Assembly (NCBI RefSeq): GCF_932276165.1
Contig: NC_064008.1
Location: 3,849,001-3,913,000, forward strand
Reading direction: 5' to 3'
DNA: 64,000 bases
Origin: Plutella xylostella
Taxonomy: Eukaryota; Arthropoda; Insecta; Lepidoptera; Plutellidae
The position numbers were made by a program, and so were the translations under genes. This document shows, piece by piece, positions 1 to 10,946 of the stretch; position 1 is the stretch's first letter, and each line of letters starts with the position of its first letter. Under the pieces are notes generated by a model that worked only from the letters and a program-made list of their open reading frames with translations, did no database searches and was not told the origin of the DNA.

Positions 1-126
1 TAAATTTGTTATGTAGTGCGACTCCTTACCCACAGTCAAACCATATTAACTTTTGGTTTTGTGGGATGTATGTAATATCATAAGTTGTTTTTCTTTGAAT
101 AAAGATTTATTCTATTCTATTCTATT
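1..126 (+). repeat. LINE 3' end with (TTCTA)n tail
   Basis: An AATAAA motif (about 100-105) is followed by a short TATTC/TTCTA run that stops at the Gypsy-like coding sequence. Insect non-LTR retrotransposons often end in a polyadenylation-like motif plus a short tandem repeat, so this is probably the last part of such an element. Its body lies left of the window. Similar tails occur at 19255-19285 (minus) and 56680-56700 (plus). Family not identified. Confidence 0.5.
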
Positions 127-1666
127 CACCTTTCTGCTGCTGAAGGACAGCGCCGATGGCAGCTTCAGAAGCATCTGTAACTATGGCTAGAGCTGCAGTA
201 TGCTTCGGATGTGCAAGAAGAGTAGCTTGAGATAAGGATGATTTGCATTTCTCGAAAGCTTGTAGCAGATCCGGTGTCATGTTGACTGGGTGTGATCCTT
301 TCACTTTAGGGCCGGCAAGTAAGTCATTCAGAGGCGCTTGAAGTCGAGCTGCGTTGGGTATGAATCGGCGGTAAAAGTTTAGCATACCTAGAAATCGTCT
401 TAGCTCCTTCACAGTCTTAGGTATTGGGAATTCCTGGATAGCCTGGACCTTGGTTTCAAGGGGCTTTGTGCCGGAAGCAGACACGCTGTATCCTAGGAAT
501 TTTACCTCTGGCTGACCTAGTATGCATTTGGCGGTGTTGACCAGTATGCCGTATTGCTTGAGTCGGTTGAACAGCTGACGCAGGTGCTCCTTGTGCTGCT
601 GTGGTGACGCGGAAAATACCAAGAGGTCGTCGATGTATCCGTAGCAGAAATCTAAGCCCAGAAGCACTTCGTCTATGAACCTCTGAAAAGTCTGAGCCGC
701 ATTACGAAGGCCAAAGGTCATGTAAGGGAATTCGTACAGTCCAAAGGGCGTAGTTATTGCCGTTTTCGGAATATCGTCTGGGTTTAACCTGATTTGATTG
801 TACGCCTTGACGAGGTCTACGGTGGAAAAGATGGTGCATCCAGAGAGCTGATGTGAGAAGTCATGGATGTGACGAACGGGGTACCTGTCTGGGATTGTCC
901 TGGCGTTCAGTGCTCGGTAGTCACCACATGGTCTCCATCCGTCGTCTTTTTTCTTGGCCAAGTGCAGTGCAGATGACCATGGACTTTCTGAAGGACGTGC
1001 AGTACCACTGGCCATCATGTCCTCAAATTCTTTCCTGGCAATCTGAGTTCTAGCTGGATCGAGGCGTCTGGGTCTGCAAGCGACAGGTGGTCCTGGTGTA
1101 GTTTTAATGTGATGCAGAGTATTGTGCTTTGATGGAGATCCCTTACCTGCAGGTCTAGTTATTTCAGGGAATTCTCGAAGAAGTTCATGAAATTCAGAAT
1201 CACCGGAGACAACTTTAATAGATGAGATGTCCTCAGATGATCCTGATCGGAGCCCGTTGACATAGAGGGAAGTTGTGTTGTCGATCAGGCGTTGGTTTCT
1301 GCAGTCTATGAGTAGGTTGTAGAAGCTGAGAAAGTCAATTCCTATGATAGGCTTCGATACATCTGCAATGATGAAGTTCCAGGAAAAGTCTCTCCTAAGT
1401 CCAAAGTTGAGGTGTAGCTGTATCGGTCCGTAAGTGTGAATGACTGAGTTATTGGCTGCAGTGAGATCATACTTAGTCTTAGTACAGGGCGTCCTGACTG
1501 CTGACCGCGGAAAAACACACAAGTCAGATCCAGTGTCCACGAGGAACTGCATTTTTGATGCGTGGTCAGTTACGAATAGACGGCCTGTTGATGAGGGGCA
1601 ATCGGTAGCCGCTATTTCCGACAGCCCTGGTAGTTTTCCGATGAGTACTTGCACGGTGACTTGCAC
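122..1666 (-). mobile_element. pol: Gypsy-type pol fragment: protease, reverse transcriptase, start of RNase H
   Basis: Open frame of 514 residues, part of the polyprotein that matures retroelement proteins and copies the RNA into DNA. The aspartic protease has DTGS at residues 44-47 and a PIIGIDFL segment at 106-113. The reverse transcriptase has VDLVKAYNQI at 283-292 and the catalytic YIDD at 344-347. RNase H only begins (TDAS at 497-500) before the frame runs into the LINE tail; the rest of RNase H, integrase and the 3' LTR are absent. The frame lies -1 relative to gag and overlaps it by 55 bp. The first codon is GTG, so it is probably expressed by -1 frameshifting from gag. No stop codon interrupts it, which suggests a recent copy. 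Family assignment rests on motif order. Confidence 0.9.
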
Positions 1667-2457
1667 TTCCTTGCCTTGGATCCGTAGGTAAAGTGATAAA
1701 AGCAGTACGGATGGTCAGCTGGTGGTTGCCTGGGGCGAGAGCGGCTTCGCGAGTGGTTTTGGCTTCGAGGGCGTGAGCGGGAGCGTGAGTGATGTGTCTG
1801 GTTCACCATAGTGCTGAGCATTGCTACTTGCCTGGTCAGTTCGCTGATCTGCTTAGTCAGTATGTCGTAGTGTGGTGGAACTGCTGGTGCTGCAGACGTA
1901 CTGGCTACCTGAGGAGATGGTGGAGCAATCTCAAATACCTTGTCGGCCAGCTCTGCTAGTTTTTCCAGGGGAAGATCCTCCATCTGTGTAGCAATTACCG
2001 TTTGAATGTTTTGCGGTAGACGACCAGTCCATAATGTGCACAGGAAATCGCTCGGTGCAGATGGACCTGCTAAGGTTTGCAGGTGGCGCAGGAACTGCGA
2101 TGGCTTGCGATCGCCGAGCTCCTCATGCATCGCCAACTGGTTGAGTCGTTGTTGCTGTGAAACTGACAGACGTCTAATTAGCTCAGTTTTTAACTTTAGG
2201 TATTTATCTGTAGCGGGCGGATTCTTGATAATGTCCCTAACTTCTTTAGCATATTGGTGCTCCAGTTGCGAGGCTAAGTAATAGAACTTTGTTTCATCCG
2301 CAGTAATTCTCGAAAGTTCAAACTGGTGTTCTATCTGGGCGAACCATAATGTGGGGTCTTCCGGCCAAAATGGCGGTACTCTAACACCAACTCGTAGGAC
2401 TTCACCACTGATTGCATCAGAATCAGGAACTTTCTCACGACCAGAATAGCGTTCCAT
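1612..2457 (-). mobile_element. gag: Gypsy-type gag
   Basis: Open frame of 281 residues starting at an ATG and ending within the start of pol. In insect Gypsy elements gag forms the particle that packages the RNA. The N-terminal half contains PPFWPEDPTLWFAQIEHQF, the capsid-like segment typical of this gag type. An Arg/Ser-rich stretch lies near residues 225-245. A Cys-His cluster close to the C-terminus (CFYHF...CKSPC) resembles the atypical zinc knuckle of these elements. Intact frame, ATG start, and the -1 overlap with pol support the call. Confidence 0.85.
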
Positions 2458-2617
2458 TTTATAAAAGTTAAAAATCGCTCACCGCTTATGTTTTGGGCCA
2501 CCACCTTAGATCGTGCGATATCAACTCCGGCGAATCTTCGTACGCTACCTCCAACTTGCAATAAAAATGCGTTGTCCAGCTCACCAATGTTCTTCTGGCT
2601 TCGTCGTGGGTCACCAA
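2458..2617 (-). other. Gypsy-type 5' leader with presumed primer-binding site
   Basis: Short untranslated leader between the LTR and gag. Right after the presumed LTR end the minus strand reads TTGGTGACCC, a start seen in leaders of related insect elements and the likely tRNA primer-binding region. The tRNA is not identified. Confidence 0.45.
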
Positions 2618-3040
2618 TGTAGGTATAGGGTATCACTAGGTAACACCGTATCCTAACTTTAGTTATAACTGCCTAACTGAATTTATAAGATTTATGGTTG
2701 GAGAAATGAAGTGTGTACGAAAGGCGAAGAATGAAATGTTATTATTTAACTTTTAACTATAGATTTTATTTAAGCACTAGATTATAAGTATTTACAAAAG
2801 CAATAACACTAAGATATTTTAATAAGCAAAAGCGCGGATGATTCGCGTGCGGCGCAAGTAGCGAGAGTGTGCGAGGCGGAGTGGGGCGGCTGCCGCGGCG
2901 GGGCAGGCGGCCGGTCCGCATACAATGGGCGACGTCACAGCGGGCGTTGGCGCAAGCTTCATAAGCGGAGCGGATATTATGGCGATTCTCGGAATTGTAA
3001 GGAGTTGGTCCAAGTGTGGCGAATTGATAGTGACGCCACA
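2618..3040 (-). mobile_element. 5' LTR of the Gypsy-type element (inferred bounds)
   Basis: On the minus strand this stretch begins TGTGGCGTCAC and ends CCTACA just before the leader, giving a TG...CA LTR of 423 bp. It has a GC-rich middle (about 2870-2940) followed by an AATAAA motif near 2765, a plausible promoter-then-polyadenylation order. The 3' LTR is missing, so the bounds cannot be checked against a second copy. The short frames over this stretch are not considered genes. Confidence 0.5.
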
Positions 3041-4914
3041 TAGTCATTAAAAAAACCCAGATATTTTGACTCAGGTCTATTTAGAAATCTGTGCTCATAC
3101 ATTATAATTATATGTAGGTAAGGTGGTAAGTATACCTATTTATATTTTTTTCAAACATTCATACCTAAGCCGTATTTTGAGCTGTGTTCATGTTGTGAAA
3201 AAACAGGATTATTCTATTAGTATTTGTAAATATATTAGAATCTATTGCTATCTTGTTTAAATTTTTGGTCAAGTCACCATTAGTATTCATGACGATTTAG
3301 ACATACGGATAAAAAGGTACGAGTAGATCCATACGCGAATATACTCCACAAATTTATAACGATTTTCTCTTTTTTAGAGGCAAAAAACTTAGAAAATTTT
3401 CTATGTCGGAAATTGTGATTCTAACGAACTACGTACGTGAGTATAATAATAAAAAAAATCCGAGGCTACTGACTTAGAAAATTGATCAAAACCAAATTCC
3501 ATTATCATGACTGAAAATGAAACTTTTATAAAAGGTTTTTGTGAACAAAAGAACAGAGAAATGTAAGTTTCTTCCTGTGAGCTTACTCTTCAATCGTGGA
3601 ACATAATCTATTTGGAAAAATGAGACTCTTTTAATTTAAAACAAATATATAATTGAAAATTTATGACTGTATCGGTTACCACAAATAGCCAAACATACAA
3701 AATATGCTTATAAAGTAGGAAAGATGAACAGAAGCTATTTTAAAAATGATAAAAAAGGTATGTAATCTTGTCATGTTTCGCCATATTGGCTTTAGAGTCA
3801 GTTAACTTTATTCAGATCAAACGAATAAATAAATTGCTTCATTGATTTGCAAGATTCCACCCGAACAGGCAGCATGCAGTATATAGACTTTTAAATAATT
3901 AATAGAGACGCGAATGTATCAATCTCGTAGAAGAAGATTAAGTAATCTCCATCCTTGGCTGTAAGGTTGGAGATACACTCACGAGCAATGAAAAAGTTCA
4001 TCGTATTATTATTACTTAAAGTTTTTAATATGTGTGTCTAGCCTGAAATAAATGACTTTATATTATTTATTTTATTTATTACTTTAGCATGTGGAGGATA
4101 AACAATTTGAGGAGTAAGCCGTGGTTTTGTCTCGAGGCGTCTTTCGGTGAGATCGAAAAGTTTCTGCCTTCACACGATGAAAGTTAGGCTTCGAATCGAG
4201 GGGTCAAGTAGGTGCTTCGGAAGAGAACTGTTTATCTTCTCCTATTAGAACTACATAGAAGAGTAGATGAGGTCATTTTTGAAGTGACTTATTAAGTTAA
4301 AATAGAAATTATTTGAGTTTGGTTTGTCGGTGTTTTTTGCTTCTTGCAAATAAGTATTTACGAGTATTACTTATACAGTAAGTTAGTAGTCGATGGCAGT
4401 CGCCATGGCCGAAATCGGTCGGAAGGTCATCATCATAAATCATATTCATTGTCATCATCAACAGCTCGTATTAATATTAGGTTTAATTAAGTCAATGGTA
4501 TTTATTATGTTCAACCTATATTGGGCACAAAGTATAATCCTGGTAAGTACCCGTTAACCCGTTTCACTTCATAATTAGTCGAGAAATCCTGAGATGTCTT
4601 TGCTAAATTTTTTCCTTCAGCAGTTAATTTTGAACCAAAACTTTTGTAGAAAGCAGCTAAGTGTAGGCAATTTCTACGCGAAGAAGTTTTATGACAAGTT
4701 AAATTGTTCGATAAAACATTTTTCAGTGAGAAATATCCTCGACAGATGGCCATTAACTGAAAAATATGATTAATGTTAAAATAATTATTATCAACGGTAT
4801 AATGAGGTTAATTATCTTAATATTTTATTACTTAAAGACCAGATCTATACGATTTATATGTGATTTCAGTCGCCGTCAGTTTACACATCTTGTTATGTAT
4901 ACAACATCATCATC
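3041..4914. other. AT-rich non-genic DNA with repeat remnants
   Basis: No convincing exon. At 3975-4003 is an end of the CACTCACG-type MITE (GAGCAATGAAAAAGTTC). At 4040-4085 an AATAAA-containing LINE-like tail ends in a TTTATT run. A minus-strand frame of 80 codons at 4511-4753 matches nothing I recognise. Confidence 0.5.
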
Positions 4915-5125
4915 ATAATCTTCATCATCATCAGTCTATAGCAGTCCACTGCTGGACATAGGCCTCTGCCAAAGCGCGTGGACGCGATCTATAGCTTTCC
5001 GCATCCAATCATTACCAGCCACCTTTTGCAAGTCGTCACCCCATCTAGCCGGGGGGCGTTCTACACTACGTTCATCTTTTATACGAAAGATACGCCACGC
5101 CGCGCCGGCGGCTCCTTTCATGCAA
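4915..5125 (-). mobile_element. LINE pol C-terminus and 3' end (fragment)
   Basis: The minus-strand frame 4936-5121 reads RPPARWGDDLQKVAGNDW and then a DR..ALW segment, the pattern W.DD..KVAG..W...A.DR..W that closes the polyprotein of RTE/CR1-like insect LINEs. The noncoding side carries the usual phrase GTCCACTGCTGGACATAGGC. Only the last 60 codons or so remain. Smaller pieces of the same 3' end lie near 42940-42990 and 58855-58880. Confidence 0.65.
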
Positions 5126-5636
5126 ACCTATATTATTTAAAAATGACAAAAAATGTCGTGCTGCGGCCGTCGTAATTCATAACCCACGAGTGCTGCAACA
5201 ATCATCTAGGTATACTTATAGATGCTGGGGCCAATGATCATATTATTCAAGCCTAAATTATTATACTTAAGTTTTTTTAATTCTGAACAAGCAAAATTCA
5301 AAATACCGCCAATTAAAATTTTAATAGGTGAAAGTTCAAAACTCCAGCCAAAGTTGAGTGCGTTAGAATTTATTTTCCCATAATCTGGCCGCTTCAGGCG
5401 CGAAAGTTTGTACTTATCATTGAAATACATGTGGCAGGCGCGAAGAGAGTCGTCGTATATTATGACAAATCAGCATAAACATTCTGGGGTCTTCCAGTTC
5501 TTCGGCCTATTCGCAGAACTTTGGCCATAAAGTTTTCATAATTAGGCCGAGCTATATTAGCTGGGGTACTTGAGTTTCTAGGTGATATTCGGGTTTTGAA
5601 AAACGTTACTGAAATTAGAGTCTATTTTATAGTAGA
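5126..5636. other. Non-genic DNA
   Basis: No exon, RNA gene or repeat that I can name. Short frames here have no recognisable motif. Confidence 0.4.
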
Positions 5637-5851
5637 CTAGCTGTTCCCGCGCGCTTCGCTTCGCCTTAAAAAGTTTTCCCGTTGGAATTCCGGGATAAAA
5701 AGTAGCCTATGTTCTTTCCCAGGGTCTAGAAGTACAGACCGTATGCATATCAAATTTCATTGACATCCGTTAAGTAGTTTTGGCGTGAAAGAGTAACAGA
5801 CAGACAGACAGACAGACACAGTTACTTTCGCATGTATAATATTAGTAAGGG
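5637..5851 (-). mobile_element. Rolling-circle (Helitron-like) repeat, copy 1
   Basis: Read on the minus strand it begins CCTTACTAATATTATA, carries a (GTCT)n run, then the phrase CACGCCAAAACTACT, and ends GGGAACAGCTAG followed by T. Ends of CTRR type next to T fit a Helitron-like element. The opening TC is not preserved in this copy. Other copies: 32678-32904, 36229-36432, 39290-39515, 58154-58360. Confidence 0.6.
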
Positions 5852-6335
5852 TAGTAGATTGTATAAAGTATAGTAGATTGTATAGTCTTAGATTCACGAT
5901 ATAAGAACAACATGGTTTGTCACATACAAAAACAAAGCAAAAAACATTTTGTACCAATGAATAAAGTCATAAATCTTCTAACCGAACTAATTCAAAATAA
6001 GAGCTCAGTGGTAGAAGCAGGGTGTTATTTGTTGAGACGTTTCTTTTGCACTGACACTCCATCTATTAGTTATTAAAATATCGTTGAGTCTAGTGTGTCT
6101 AACATTTAAAATTCCCTTTTTGTAATCGAATAAACGATGCATAGTACCGCAGCAAACCCTGCCAAGGTAAGTAACTTCCGAAGTTTGCACTTAAAACATT
6201 AAACTGTCGTAGTCCGCCCTACTTTGACCCTTGTAAGTATTTGTTACCTTTATATTCTTAGTAAGGGCGTCTTCTGCACAGCAAGGTTCAAACATATTTG
6301 AAGTTTGCTCCCGTGATGTATGTACTGGGTGGGAT
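5852..6335. other. Non-genic DNA
   Basis: Nothing recognisable. A 61-codon minus-strand frame at 6005-6190 has no family motif. Confidence 0.4.
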
Positions 6336-6370
6336 TTTATAAGTGAGCTACTCGCAGTAAGCTTAATGTA
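6336..6370 (+). repeat. 35-bp direct repeat, left copy
   Basis: Identical to 6757-6791 on the other side of a SINE. Beyond the perfect 35 bp the two flanks stay similar for about 40 bp more, so this is a longer duplication rather than a standard target-site duplication. Confidence 0.8.
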
Positions 6371-6409
6371 CTCAACACTCCAAAGTTATTTTAAGTATAC
6401 ATAAATACA

Positions 6410-6754
6410 TTATGCTCTCACGACTGTAATCCCCGAAGGGGTAGTCAAAGGTGATTCACAAGCGAGCCACCCACTTTTCGCAGCACATTTGTACTCACGT
6501 CATAGGTTGCGAACCATATCGCCGTTTTGGAATAAGTACAATGCTAAGTACTGTACTTAAAGTACACATCTAGAATCTAGATCTGCAGTTTTCCTCGCGA
6601 TGTTTTCCATCACCGTAAGAGCAATGTTGTATTATTGTACTTAAACTCCTTAAATTAAAACAAAATTGAAAGAATTCATTGGTACAGGCCAGGATTTGAA
6701 CCCACGGCCTCTCGATTGAGAGGACGAGGCCTTATCCATTACGCCACCACCGCT
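6410..6754 (-). mobile_element. tRNA-derived SINE, family 1, copy 1
   Basis: On the minus strand the head reads GGTGGCGTAATGGATAAGGC (A-box-like) and later GGTTCAAATCC (B box), the internal RNA polymerase III promoter of a tRNA. The body includes a conserved segment ACATCGTGAGGAAA-like and ends in GGGGATTACAGTCGTGAG. It matches 40250-40580 on the plus strand almost end to end. Confidence 0.8.
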
Positions 6755-6756
6755 CA

Positions 6757-6791
6757 TTTATAAGTGAGCTACTCGCAGTAAGCTTAATGTA
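6757..6791 (+). repeat. 35-bp direct repeat, right copy
   Basis: Perfect copy of 6336-6370; see that entry. Confidence 0.8.
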
Positions 6792-6882
6792 TGTACCTAC
6801 TCATAACACTGAAATTATTAAGTACTGTGAGAAAAGTATGAGAACGAGAAAAAAGTAGCTGTTCCATAGCTTTTAGTATTAA

Positions 6883-7228
6883 GCCTCGTATTCACTAGGC
6901 GACAAATTGTCGCAGAACCTGTCTAGGCACATGTCGTCTACGTGTCGCCGCGACGTCGCGCTCTGTTCTGCGACGTCGCACGCGACTATACAGCGACATC
7001 TACGTGTCGCAGAACAGGTTCCGTGTTTTGGCTCGCGAGACAGAACTTCCTGCGACATCAGTCTAGCGCATAGAGTATATTTTTTTTACTAGGTCTAGTG
7101 ACCGCTGTTGCAGAGTGTGGACGCGTGCGCGACTTCTGTATCACGACATGTTACCAAAATGTTCTGAGAACACGCACCGTAGATGTTCTGTAACAGTCTC
7201 AGAACTTGTGCCCTAGTGAATTCGAGGC
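6883..7228. mobile_element. Non-autonomous DNA transposon with GCCTCG ends
   Basis: Inverted ends GCCTCGTATTCACTAGG and CCTAGTGAATTCGAGGC enclose about 346 bp, flanked by TTAA (left) and TTTA (right). The interior is unusually rich in CGACG/CGTCG words. It encodes no transposase; the short frame at 6907-7092 is an artefact of base composition. Confidence 0.65.
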
Positions 7229-7301
7229 TTTACCCTTTTATTTATATTTTATTTATTTACAGAACCAGACAGTACATAATAGAGTCCCCGAGTTGTCTCT
7301 A

Positions 7302-7524
7302 CAGGCTGTTGCAAAAAGGGTGCACTAAGCCGAAACCTACCTGTGCAGCATGGTATATCTAAGCTCGAAACTGAAATCAGAATTTCAAAATTCGCGAATT
7401 TTTTAAATTATTTTCCATACAAAGTATGTTGGTCACGCAACTTTTTACTATGGAGAATGACTTTTTTTTCGCGAATTTTGAAATTCTGATTATATTATTA
7501 GTATACCCTTTTTGCAACGCCCTG
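7302..7524. mobile_element. TA-flanked foldback MITE (CAGGGTGTTGC family), copy 1
   Basis: Ends CAGGCTGTTGCAAAAAGGG and CCTTTTTGCAACGCCCTG are inverted repeats flanked by TA on both sides, as for Tc1/mariner-derived MITEs. The arms extend far inward (TCAGAATTTCAAAATTCGCG and its complement), so the whole copy can fold on itself. Confidence 0.75.
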
Positions 7525-7526
7525 TA

Positions 7527-8856
7527 TAATGTTGTTAAGTATGAATTCACTGTCAAAACTCCACCCTGTATAATTAAGTATTAAGTTTTCCCCATGAGAA
7601 TCACGTAACGTTGTTATGCAAAGATTTCCCATGGGAATTCTGAAATGGATAAGTACCTAATTAATAAAGAAACCTTCCAAGTTTGTGAAAGTTCTCCCCT
7701 ATATTTACAATATTTATTACCGTGTGAACTTAATAAGATTATTTTACCTGCAACGTGAAAATTTACTCTTATAAGTTGGATTTGAGTGTGTGATTCAGGT
7801 TGAATATAGTAGACCCTAACAGTAGACTCCTTCATCTTTACAACAGCTGCTTAGTAATTGTCAGAATTGTCTTTAAGTCCATTAAGGACCATGTCGGACT
7901 CAAGTTCTTACTTAGGTACTCAAGTAAAAAATCTGAGCCTATGTCACAGCTTTGATTATATACAATGGTCGAAGTGTCACAGATTACTAAATAGTCCTAT
8001 ATGTGGCGATTTATTATTTATGAATGGTATACCTATTATAGTTGAATAAAAAACTTTGCGATATACTTAAACGTCGTTATGTACACAAGAAAATTCAAGC
8101 GTTAACAGTTTACCTACTTTAAATCTAAATAGGTATATAAAACCTTTTCTCGGCTACCTATTTGTCACTTTGTCACCTAAAGAAAGGATGGAATTTTTCA
8201 ATTACCCGCTCACAGCCTTATTCTGTTAGATAACTTGTTACGATAACGTTTTAATTATAGATTTGGATTAGAACATAACATAACATAGTACTGGTGAAAC
8301 CTTATTACTGACACTTCTTTCTATGAATGGAAAGGGCTACTCACATCACTATCATCTAAAATATTAGTATTTTATGTACCAGCATAACGAAATAAATAAA
8401 AAATCTATTAGATATCAGCGAAATATTTTTTCTGATTTGTTGTGTTATGCCCTAGAGTTCACATGCCAAGCTAAGCTAACGATATCGTAGAATCCAGGCA
8501 ATATTGCTCTTATCTTAAAAAAAATCTTTTACTAGAATAGTCCCTAGAACTGTCCTAGACGACACTTCTTGTAGGTAAGCTTTTCTTTTCCTATACTTAC
8601 TAACAAAAATACAATTTATTATTCTTTTCGTGAAGGTGTAGTTTACACTACACTGGCTTTTTATTAGGTTTAACCGTAATTACCACCACCTGAATAAAAA
8701 GGATGTTGAAAAAGGAGTATTGGTAGGTAATAAGCCAAAAAAAGTAATTTGATTTTTGTTTCTACAGCTGTTGAAAATTCTATAAAAAAACAAAGTTTCT
8801 ATGAAAGGGCAAAATATTTTATTAGCAAACTTTCGATAGAAACAACCCTGAATCGT
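7527..8856. other. AT-rich non-genic DNA
   Basis: No exon, RNA gene or intact repeat recognised. Short frames at 7614-7835 and 7858-8049 lack family motifs. Confidence 0.4.
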
Positions 8857-9018
8857 TTGCCCACTTACCCGACAACTCTCTCAGCACAAGCTTGCTTGTG
8901 TTGGGGTCCACCAACCCGCACTAGGCCAGCGTGGTGGACTACTCCTAAACCCTTCCTTAATTGGAAGGAGACCCGTGCACCAGAAGTGGGGACGTGATGG
9001 CTCGTGATGATGATGACC
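8857..9018 (+). mobile_element. 3' fragment of the 5S-headed SINE
   Basis: Matches the 3' half of the element at 24786-25165: TTACCCGACAACTCTCTC, TGTTGGGGTCCACCAACC, CCAGCGTGGTGGACT and the end GACCCGTGC...GTGGGGACG. 5' truncated, as usual for retrotransposed copies. A frame at 8749-8997 runs through it and is not a gene. Confidence 0.75.
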
Positions 9019-9269
9019 CCTGAATCACCCGATTCCGGCTTACTAATCGCATATCCTATGGGACATCAATAAGTGGAATTAGGTAGGTATACTTAGATGA
9101 TGTTGTCGATAGGATAACACGACCAAAATAGGACTACAACTAACTTTGATCGATGGGATTACAACTTATTGTGTATCTTCCGCCCCGGACTTATATATTA
9201 AATTATATTATATAAATATTAAACTTTAGGTAGGTACCTTATCCGTTATTTTTGGTATACTTAACGCTT

Positions 9270-9445
9270 TTCATCAAAATATCCTTCCACGCTAAGGTTG
9301 TCTGACAGAAATCGCTTAAAACGATAATACCGCCTTTTGAAAAAAAATATTATGTAAGATTAAGTTTAATGTTAGTTACATTAAACTTAATCTTACATAA
9401 TATTTATGCCCGTGTTTTATATTTACAAATAAAGAATATCTTATC
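9270..9445 (+). repeat. LINE 3' UTR fragment split by a perfect palindrome
   Basis: The phrase GTCTGACAGAAATCGCTTAA...GATAATACCGCC is the 3' UTR motif of a widespread lepidopteran LINE type, closed by AATAAAGAATATC at 9428-9440. A 61-bp palindrome (9345-9405) sits inside it. Related fragments: 12140-12170, 37225-37275, 50195-50300 (plus), 55855-55905 and 57095-57125 (minus). Confidence 0.5.
9345..9405. repeat. Perfect palindrome, 28-bp arms, 5-nt loop
   Basis: Left arm 9345-9372, loop TAGTT 9373-9377, right arm 9378-9405. The arms are exact reverse complements, and no transposon end or target duplication is evident. Confidence 0.9.
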
Positions 9446-10573
9446 TTTTTCAAGGTTCGTTGGACTAATTTTCATTAAGTATTGTTTAATTCATGTAAAA
9501 TCTAAATGTATTCGTATTAGCATAATTTATTAATGAATAAAAATACATATATATAATTATATTCACAGTCACAGACTGACCACACATTTGAGTTTATGAT
9601 TAAAACAGTTTTTCAATATGTGTACCAAAAGTTTTGTCGTAAATTGTGTAAAAAAGACGGAGAAAGCAAAATCTTTCACTTAAAGAAAATTTAGTCTGAA
9701 AAGAAGAATAATGCGTCTAGACCACAAACTTTTAGGCCATGTAATGTTGATAAAGTTATCCGAAATGGACTTCATTGTATTGTAGTGATATTTAGAAAAA
9801 GGAGTCAAGTTAGTGACCAGAGCTATTCTAATTTGTTAAATAAAATAAATTAGGTACTATGAGGAAAATAAATAAAAATATTAAAAAATCTAAACCATGA
9901 GTTTGTTGAAATATAGAACAACAGTGTGTTATTTAAAAAATAATTTTTTTTATTTTCACAATTTGAGATTATCCATGACAGACAACAACCATAGACAAAA
10001 ACCGATTATAGATGGCGCTAGTAAACTTCATACTCAACAGCACTGCATTTTTTTTTCGGTACGGGTCCTTTCCGCCAATACAAAAATCAAATGGAGTGAT
10101 TTCAACCATATGCAATAACGATAACCACGACATAGATGTTATATTATTTCTTGGTAAGACTGTAACATTTGTATGATTTATGACATCTTACGTTGCCTCG
10201 GAAGAATGCAGCTCATAAAAAACAACAGGCCGGTGGCCATCTATCGGACGATTTTGCAATTTTAAAATTGACAAGGAAAATCCCCCATTAGTTTAGAACA
10301 ACATTGGTTCAGAATGACCTTACGGTTAGCAATACCAATCTTGCAACACTGTATAAAGTGGCTTATCACAATGCTTGCCGGTCTTGGTTTCAGCTTATCA
10401 TTTCCATATAATTAATTCAGCACAAATGACTAGCGAGAATCTTCAATCTCGGCCATCTCGGCTGACCAAGCGGTTAACAAATGATGAAGCTAAAGCCAAT
10501 GGCACGGAAAAACTGATAATTTTTGGCTCTTTTAGGCGGGATTTTCTTATGCATTATTATTACTACCGAAAAT
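9446..10573. other. AT-rich non-genic DNA
   Basis: No exon or identifiable repeat. The frame at 9897-10118 has no recognisable motif. Confidence 0.4.
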
Positions 10574-10586
10574 AGAGGTTGAAGTT

Positions 10587-10933
10587 GGAGCGGTGGTAGC
10601 TCAGTCGGGTAAGCGCCCGCTTCTCACCCAAGAGATGCGGGTTCGAATCCCGGCGCTGACATGTACCAATGAGTTCTTTTAACTTAAGTACAATGTATAC
10701 CATCGCTATTACGGTGAAGGAAAACATCGTGAGGAAACCTGCATATCTAGATTTAGCACATCTAGATATGTGAACCCACCAACCCGCAGTGGACCAGCGT
10801 GGTGGGAAATGGTCCAAGCTTAGGAAGGCAGTTTAGACCTTGGGGATATGCACAAAGGTTCCACTCGAGAGAGCCAGGTGCAGGTACTTACACCCCCACA
10901 GAGAATAGAATAGAATAGAATAGAATAGAATAG
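10587..10933 (+). mobile_element. tRNA-derived SINE, family 2, with 13-bp target duplication
   Basis: Head GGTGGTAGCTCAGTCGGGTA (A box) and GGTTCGAATCCC (B box) copy a tRNA. The body carries GGTGAAGGAAAACATCGTGA, also present in family 1, then CCAACCCGCAGTGGACCAGC, also present in the 5S-headed SINE. It ends in a (GAATA)n run. AGAGGTTGAAGTT flanks both ends (10574-10586 and 10934-10946), so the insertion is fairly recent. Not a functional tRNA gene. Confidence 0.85.
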
Positions 10934-10946
10934 AGAGGTTGAAGTT

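Noticed and set aside
1612..1666. Canonical slippery heptamer for gag-pol frameshifting
   Set aside because: The overlap contains GGAAAAC, which does not meet the X XXY YYZ rule in the gag frame; the shift site stays unknown.
4511..4753. 80-codon minus-strand frame with plausible composition
   Set aside because: No recognised motif, no clear splice sites and no promoter; possibly an unnamed repeat.
6907..7092. 61-codon frame rich in CGACG words
   Set aside because: It is internal sequence of a non-autonomous transposon.
10587..10660. tRNA gene with good A and B boxes
   Set aside because: It continues into a SINE body with a tandem tail and 13-bp target duplication, so it is a SINE head.
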